A stretch of 64,000 bases of DNA from Pisaster brevispinus. Lineage: Eukaryota; Echinodermata; Asteroidea; Forcipulatida; Asteriidae. The translations under genes and the position numbers were made by a program. Below the pieces are notes generated by a model. The model made no database searches, was not told the DNA's origin, and saw nothing but the letters and a program-made list of their open reading frames with translations. Shown piece after piece: positions 56,335 through 64,000 of the stretch. Location of the stretch: contig JAMKCF010000007.1 in NCBI GenBank assembly GCA_023634235.1, positions 15,816,592 through 15,880,591 on the forward strand. The letters are read 5' to 3'. Each line of letters begins with the position of its first letter. The stretch's first letter is position 1.

Positions 56335-56640
56335 CAAATTTCATAAAGCTGTGGAAGAGAATTTTTTCCTAACAGACCACCCGTTAGCAGAAAACTCTAG
56401 TGATTCACAACCACTGCTTGTATATACCGTTAGAAAGCCTGAAGCAAACTTGTCTGTGATTCAACTGTAAGCAAAATGAGTGACCCACCAACAAAGCATC
56501 AATGTGAACGCGCACACGCACTGTCAACGAATCGAATTCTTGATTGTTTACGAAAAAATATATACACTTTTGCTTAGTTCGCCATTTTTTCTGCTAAGAC
56601 AAAACCTTAAACTTGCTTAGCTTTTTACGAAACAGGGCCC
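56335..56640. mobile_element. Divergent GGGCCC-type MITE
   Basis: GGGGCAAATTTCATAAAGCTG at the left and CTTGCTTAGC with GAAACAGGGCCC at the right; interior is longer and different from the main family. Confidence 0.6.
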
Positions 56641-59600
56641 ATGTCTTGGCCTTGTCCTCTGACTGTGCGGTTAGATTTTCAGATTTTTGTTGCCGTTATG
56701 AATCACGTAGCCTATTGCTCTATTACATCCCAGCTCCTTTAGTAGAGAGTGTCTGTCATTCTTTAACCAGGGCTCGACTTTCACAAAGAGTTCAAAATGA
56801 TCTTAATTGCTAATCAAAGTGTTGATGTCACAATATAAATCACTAACGGTGTAGTGGCGTTACCAGACATTTCCATTTGGGGCGGGGGCCGCGGGGGGCA
56901 AACGGGGGCAAAGACAAGTGCACCCACCTGTCTGGTTACGCCATTGACGCTGTAATTCTGAAAACTAAGTGAATCTTAAAGTGCTTTGGTGAAATTGAGT
57001 CCAGGGCTAGCCATCCTGTGCCCATGAGCTCGTCCTCCGAACAACTCCGCATCACAAACCTTAACCCATCGTGATATCCAAGTTAGAGCCGTCTTTGATT
57101 TATTCGTGTATCTGTTAATAGGCCCTTAACGCAAGATTTTAAACAATTATTTATAGTTTACATCACATCTAGATTGCTGACAAATACATCGGATTATAGG
57201 CCCATAAATACGTCAGGACCGATCCGGTCATGGCCTGATGGGCAATAAAACTCGATCTGAACATTTCCCCTCTTTTGATTATTTGTGGAACTCAGAGTCC
57301 GTAAAGCCCCGTAAGATGATCATTGTGGTCCACACGCCAGTTTGCAGAAAATGGCTTTGCGTATTATTTTACGCGCGCACTGCCCCACCCACCGGCCTAA
57401 AAAAAAGGTCAAAGCGGGGTCAAGTGTCACATTCCACCGAGGTCTACGTTTTCCAAGATATCGAAAAATGCGATAGCGGAGGCTGTTTATTTACGTTCGG
57501 TGTCTGTTCTTGACTTAGTGTTTTCTCTTGTGGCGGGCGGTTTCTTCTTTCTTCGGGCGGCTTCCTTTTTGATGGCTGGTTTTTCGGTGACCTTTGACAC
57601 GCGTCACGTGTTGTCAGATACACTGGCGCCGATAGTCTGTCATTATTTATGGCGGATCATGGTTAAGAAAACGAGGTTTGTACAGAGTGAAAAGGTGTTT
57701 TCCAGTTATTATGATCACCCTTTAAAAGGAGCTATTTGTGACATCCGCCGGATTAGATATCACAATAATCATAATAATCATAATAACAATGAAAACTTGT
57801 AAAGCGCACAAACCCACCAAAGTGCCCATGGCGCTAATGCAAACAAGTACATGTACAATAATTAAAATTTAAGCTTAGAAAATCCGGTCTACGTTCGTAA
57901 GGAAAAACAGGAAAAACATAAATACAATAGGCCTATACACTTTTTTTTTGAAGAGCAAAACCATTCTATTTTTTCGAAGCTTCAATAGAACTTGAAAATT
58001 GCAAAGGTACTCACCTGTAGTAACCCCACATAACATGCTTTGCCAGTAATGTTATGTACGTTTGTCATGTTCGTTTTGACAATAATTACAATTATCACCA
58101 TCACTACCCCCCCCCCCCACCCCCACAACTAACATCACCGCCACCCTAACTAACCACCACCACTACCCCCACTTCACCAACGCACTTATTATATTACTAA
58201 TTTTAACAACATCATTTGCAGACAAGAACAAACAAATTACTTCCAAGCTACTACGAAATAACTCACTTGACTGAAAGTACATAATTATTTCCATCATCAA
58301 GTATCAGCGAAATCGTTTCGCCAGGTGTCATTTCAAGTATTTGGGAACTCATAACTTTGAAGCGATGGTCGGCCGACCATCGTTTGATTGTGTGTGGTTC
58401 GAGTACGTACAAGTTCTGCTGTCTGGCAGCTTAACATCTTCACCCTTTTCTCAGCATTCACGGGACGCACAGGTCGGTGGAACGATATTTTCAAACTAAA
58501 TCCTACCCCACAAACCCACGTTTTGTCGAGAGAAAAAAAATACAACATTTTATGAATGTGTAATGTCCCTTCAAAGCTACCGTCAATCATCCAGTAGCAC
58601 TAAAAGAGACACCGTTACTGCAGAGCTAAAGAAACATCGTAAAAACTTCATCATCACTTTCACCAATGCATCAACCCCAATCCCCCTGCCCTTTACTTCC
58701 ATCAAATACAACATAATGGTCGTCACCTTAGTATTCATCACCCTTGTCCAATATTCCAAGACCGAGAAAAATGAGTTATCAAAAAAAGAGGGAAAGGAGG
58801 GTGTACTTCTAACCAATGTCGCTGATATATGACCGTGGAGTAAATCAATTTCATTAATTAAATGAGCCCCAACATCCATGTGAAGCGGAAAGATGCATCG
58901 TTACTCGTCTGTGCTTAGCAACCACAAAGGACCATAAATCACATGTGCAGTCCCAAAAGCACATTGCACTAGCTGCTAACTCATCAACAAGCAGCAATTA
59001 CGTATTATGCTAACTGGGGAGTTTGCGTTGATGGTTTAATACGTGTGACACTGTGTGTTGCGTAAACCATTCCGTCCATCAGAATTCAAAAGGCGATCGT
59101 ATATTACCTGGTAACACGAAAAGGTTGCCGATTTATAAGCTACACACCACATACTGTAAATCAGAACGAAAACTAACCGGGATGTCATTTCAGACTAATG
59201 TACAGTTCGATGCAACATTATCTCTGGCAACAAGTTTGAATGTCAATAAACCATGAATATAAAACAAATATAACCGTTATGGGGGAATTTTTGCCACCTG
59301 AGATGCATGCAATAGTCCTTGATTTGAGAAAATTTTTGCGTGAATTCGATCTTATTTCTACTACCAGGCTATAGAACTCAAACAAACTGATGTTTGGGTT
59401 GTATTTTTCGATGTATGAAATTTCGATTTTGTAGACCTTGGAACACGAGAATCTGATGTCAGCAGGCTCACCAGTTAGATTTCAATCGTTTACGTAGTCC
59501 TGAGCAGTCTGCTGCCACCTAGCGTCCCGAAAGTCCCCATTGGACTCCAAAATGGCAGACCGTGGGCAGACAGCGGCGGCGTGTGGCGTTATTGCAAAGG

Positions 59601-61147
59601 GTCAATATAGGCAACATTTTGCAATTCAAAATTTGACTCCAAAATGGCAGAACATATAAATATAGGCAGAAAGAAGCCGCGTGATTACGTTAGTGCAAGG
59701 GGTGAAAATTTGCAATAAACAATTTTAACAATTTATTCATTCATATAAATAGACATTTGTAATTGAACAGTCAGATGTTTTGAAGTACGTTTTATTTGAT
59801 TTTAGTTAACAATTTTGTCAGTATTATTACATTTTGAATAAATATGTATTTTTAAAATTGGAATATGATAAAAAATTTCACCGGTTCATGCATCCCGGCA
59901 TTGCAATGTCATGAATACTCAATATAAAAAAAAAAGTTTCTTTCTTCTTTGTGGAGGGCAACAAACGTTGATGCATAGCCTTTTTAGGGCCTTGTGATAG
60001 AGAATCTAGAAAGTTGAAAAGTTGACTTACCCGGGCAAAGGTTTCCCCAGCCACGCTGCGGTAAAAAGAGACAAACCAAAATGGTAAAAAAAAAATCCGT
60101 AAATTGGAGTGTCATGCAATTATGATGGACGACCAAGCACCGTACTAATAAACATGGCTGGTTCCCGCAAGCTAGCGTTGTCGAGGTACAACAACAAAGT
60201 TGTCTTTGAAGACGGGACGAGTGCAAATAAATGATCGGGGAGTTTTGTATAGCGTTGCCATCCGTGCGTATCTATATCCAGGCTGGAATTCAACCCCAGG
60301 TTGAGGAAAGGAAAACACAGGGAAAGAAAACCGTCTAGGGTGTTGAAAAACAGAGCCAGTGTTGTTATCGTTTGAGGGGGTTTGGAACGAGCTCGGGAGT
60401 CGAGCCATCGTCGTGTGCGACCGGTTTGGGGGGAAAATATTAATAAAACACGGTGTTGTATTTCTGACGTATTTTGACTGGTCCCCCCCCCCGGTATAAT
60501 AAAGTAATGTCACCGGGGAATTGCTTTGACCTAGTTTGGGTCATGGCGGTTGTGGTGGATATTAAAAGATAATGATTGTCAGAATGTTCACGGAGTGTAA
60601 CATTCGGTGTAATTTAATGTGAGCTCCTAAATCCCGATGTGTTATTGGAAGATGGTGATGACACGTCGATCGGTGGATGGGCAGTGTTTTTTACTCGAGT
60701 TCGTTGTTCACTTTCTAAATTCCCCCACGTCTAAATTCTTTCTGTAGATAAACCTACACGCAACAAATGCCCCGTCATATAAGATTTATAAAAAGGTGCG
60801 TTCTTTAAGTTATGCAGAGCTAGACGTAGCCAAACCGAGGCTGACAGGGACAATTAGTCTGGTTCCCTTTTATAAGGTGTAAAACAATCAATGACGCAGA
60901 CGAGAAGTCAAGAAACCAGAAAAAAAGTGCCGCATGATAAGGGTTGCATCTCTGAAAGGGCAGACCTGTGTGTGCTATTTCGCACATCGACTGCGCAGAC
61001 TCAGTGAGGGGAAAAATCAATCTAAGTAGATGTACGGTCTCGAGTGCCGGGTTGGTTATTAGCAATCAGTCAAGAACAAAAGCGTGTCCTCGTTTTCCCC
61101 TAATGGGGAACAGCTCGATAGAGCTAGAGAGGTATGCGTGTCGGCCC

Positions 61148-61650
61148 ATAGTTTAATGGGTTGTACATAGGCCTATATTAAGTGCAATATTGGATTGAAC
61201 TCTGGTTCTCGTGTGTTCTCGTGTGTTCGCATTCTATGGTAAGACTTGATGCCACGGAGCTGCCATTTTTTGGCTTCTGATGTTGAAGTGTTTTGGGTCA
61301 TTCTCTCGCCGAGGGCGCCCTACTCTGGTGCAGTTCAGAGCTGCGTATAATGAGAGAGTTGCGACAACTTGCGATTAGAAGCCATTTTGTATCAAACAAA
61401 AATGCATGGGCGAACACAGGGTGCTAGTTTAGAGTGCGCATTGGGTTGTGTTGCATTAGGACCGAAAATGGCGTTCAGCAACCACGTGACCAAATGTAGT
61501 TTATTAGGTTGTAATAGCCTAAAATGTAATATTGGAGTGAATCCTCGTTCTCGTGTGTGTTCTCGCGCGTTCGCATTCTATGGTCAAATTCGATATCACA
61601 GAGTGGCCATCTTGGCCTCTGACGTTGAAGTGATTTGGTCATTCTGAGGC
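61148..61650 (+). repeat. Tandem duplication, period about 345 bp
   Basis: AGTTTAATGGGTTGTA, GTGTTCGCATTCTATGGT, GAGCTGCCATTTTTTGG and TTGAAGTG recur about 345 bp apart with moderate divergence; the second unit is partial. Confidence 0.75.
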
Positions 61651-64000
61651 TAAAAAGTAATTTAAGTTATCAAGCACTGTAGAAGAAGTCTTGCTTGACC
61701 GAAATGGTCACGAGGAAAATTACGTTGTAATTAATGTAATAGTGATAGTCATCTAATACTTCTGGCTTTGCAATTAGAAGTACTAAGAAATAGGGGTTTT
61801 TTGGTTTTTTTAAACCTGTATTTAGGTTGCTTCTGTCAACAGTCAACACTAAATCTTGACAGTACATCTTGAATATAAAAGCAATATGTAGTTTTTAGAG
61901 GTGGTTGAAACCCACACATACATTTTGCATTATTTTGTCTCACACCAGACATCCCTGATGTAGTAAATTAGACTGAAATATGGGTTAATTTATGCCATTA
62001 TGATTATAAACAGAAAGCTCGCCGGTTCTTTTTTTTTCTTTCTGGGGCTGCATCATCGACCAGTTGCCGCGTTCACCCCCTGGGCGAGAGATCGATATTA
62101 TCTTCCACCTCGTACTCAGCCTCGCGGATATGTGTGTGTATGATCCACCGTTGATGAAACAGACCTTATTTGTTTTGCGTAAAAGACGTCGGCGGTCTCC
62201 CGTAAACCCCTGTGGGAGCACCGCACCGTTGGTTTGGATGGAAAGAAGCGTCCTAAACGGAGTATCTTATGTGACAAGCATCTGGGGCCCCGTGTGACGC
62301 CAGGATAATGTCAGATGAGCGCCCCTAGCGTGAATACGGTTTCACCGGGCAGGGGGGCAAGGGATACGATGAACCCACTACTCGTGGGGAAGCTCTTCTC
62401 ATATCTCAAGATGGTTTCCGAGTTATCAGAACTATCCGTCTGCTCTAAGTGGAAGATTGACCCCAGGGCGAAAACGTACACGATACTTCTCGAACACACA
62501 CACACACACACCCACACAAAGATGATGAATAATTAGTATGGGTGTTCGCCTTATCGAAACCTAATGTGGATCGATGGTGCGAGTTACAATACTGTGCAAT
62601 GCTTATATTATATGAAAGTGTGTGTTACGGAAAGCCAGCAATATAACACGAGGTAAAGGCAATGGGTTCCAGACTACCCCATTTAAAGCGTTGAACCACG
62701 GAGGTAGATATAATCGTCGAGCAAGGATTAGATGACATAATAATATACGATATTATAACTATACTATAACATAATTAATATACTATTCAAGTACATTATA
62801 ACAATACCATTAATTTAAGTCTGGTGGTGTATATGGTCAACGGTGAGGTCTGACTAAATGAACACGTTTTAAATTCACTTCATTTAGGCGCATATAAAAG
62901 GCCGTATGCAGAAATGCCATCTTTAAAAATATACCGCATTGCATCTTGGGAAACCGAGTACAGTTAGCAAATAAATCAAGCTGCCAAGATGGACGCCATG
63001 CTGTAGCTTACATGTAACTGTGCCAGCACTTATAGTAGTGTACCACATTGCTTCAAAATCAGTGCGCCATGATGGATGTTGCTTGGACTCAGATTTCACC
63101 CAGGATCCTTTGCGTGCCGATCATGCGCATTGGGACACGCATTATGGGCTATTCGCTTGACAGAACGTGCGACTCATCTCCATGCTATCACTTACACTTA
63201 CAGTGTTTTTATCTAGTCAGTATGATATCAAAGTCAATGTCCTTCCTGCTCAAGCAGATCTCCCTACACTACTCTACTCTACTCGGTATTAACCTTCATC
63301 AGCCTTTAGGTTTCGTGCGGTGCGTGCACTCTAAGCTTCCACCCTGAATCCGGCCAATACAGTTGAAGTTCACTCCGTCGTTTATACATGGTTTATACGA
63401 GAGACGGTGTATTGATTTAGCTTGGTATAGAGCCTACCACTCCAAACACTGTTTTTACATGCTATTTCAACACATTCTCCTCCTCCCCCTTCTCTTTCAT
63501 CTGATGTGTACGTTATGAGTCGCAGGAAACGCTCAATCGTATTGAGACAAAAGACCAGATCTCCATTCTAATCAAAGACTGGGTATAACGCCATTAGCAG
63601 CCCCCACTGTGAGTGCAGTGAACACCAGGGTGATAAATCTAATTCGCATTGTCTGCATAATTTGTTAAATTGGACGTGTCCTGATTAACGAGACCCCGGT
63701 ACGTGCACGTGCGCACTACAGGGTGATTTGTATTATTAGGTAGTTCATCAATTCAGATTGCTATCCGGGGGAGCCAGTGCTCCTCATCCTCCGGCCGTGT
63801 GCATGCTTGCATGCACACGGTGTCTCCTTCATCAATCCACATGTGGGGAGGGGGGGTGCGTGTGTGTTGTGTCCCACGCGGAGTGCACATCTTATTAATC
63901 AACGTGAAGTTAGGCATTCCCCATTCTGTCTCACCCGGTTTCTAGCGATGAATCATCGCCTTTCCAAAGGGGGTAGGGGGTACACCTTGCTATGCAAACT

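Larger units (their letters stand above)
51473..64000. other. Region upstream of TMEM135 without a supported gene
   Basis: 12.5 kb of mostly unique-looking AT-rich sequence with simple repeats, an Asn-like SINE fragment, a variant GGGCCC-type MITE (about 56335-56640), a decayed hairpin MITE (59458-59550) and a tandem duplication (61148-61650). ORFs are short and lack splice-consistent similarity. Confidence 0.55.

Noticed and set aside
60172..60513. 113-codon minus-strand ORF and an antisense 26-codon ORF starting at 60154
   Set aside because: No recognisable domain or convincing splice partners; kept only as part of the unexplained upstream region.

Overview
This is nuclear DNA from an animal. 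Coding sequence is split by GT-AG introns, AT-rich non-coding DNA dominates, and short interspersed elements and foldback DNA transposons fill introns and intergenic space. The repeat classes (tRNA-headed SINEs, TTAA- and TA-flanked elements, abundant hairpin MITEs) together with a small secreted C-type lectin suggest a deuterostome invertebrate, most likely an echinoderm of the sea-star type. That assignment is an inference from style and protein similarity.

Three genes could be assembled by matching exon-sized open segments, splice sites and intron phases. (1) XPO4 (exportin-4), minus strand: its first three coding exons lie at 5854-5807, 1661-1556 and 392-251, and the rest runs off the left edge. 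(2) TMEM135 (peroxisomal/mitochondrial multi-pass membrane protein), minus strand: all 15 coding exons from the ATG at 51420 to the stop at 9055, spread over 42.4 kb and joining in phase into 481 residues. (3) A two-exon secreted C-type lectin on the plus strand (33935-34925), wholly inside the 21-kb sixth intron of TMEM135. TMEM135 ends about 3.2 kb upstream of the XPO4 start codon, on the same strand. The short ORFs elsewhere are chance ORFs or repeat translations.

Layout: 1-5.85 kb is the 5' part of XPO4; 5.85-9.05 kb is intergenic with repeats; 9.05-51.4 kb is TMEM135, with the lectin and most mobile elements in its introns; 51.4-64 kb lies upstream of TMEM135 and holds no gene I can support, only repeats, one exon-like segment and a tandem duplication.

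The mobile DNA is rich and nested. SINEs with Leu(CAA)-like, Glu(TTC)-like, Asn(GTT)-like and other tRNA heads are present, and two head types share one 3' tail. There is a palindromic GGGCCC-ended MITE family with about ten copies, a piggyBac-like deletion derivative with TTAA target sites, a second TTAA-flanked element carrying four strong hairpins, a 913-bp TA-flanked element, hAT-like MITEs, and several minisatellites. One minisatellite is a 32-bp hairpin-forming array about 350 bp upstream of the lectin start. The most unusual element is a 309-bp tRNA-containing insertion bounded by 53-bp direct repeats and a 9-bp target duplication (50069-50377). No rRNA, functional tRNA, CRISPR array or prokaryotic operon was seen.
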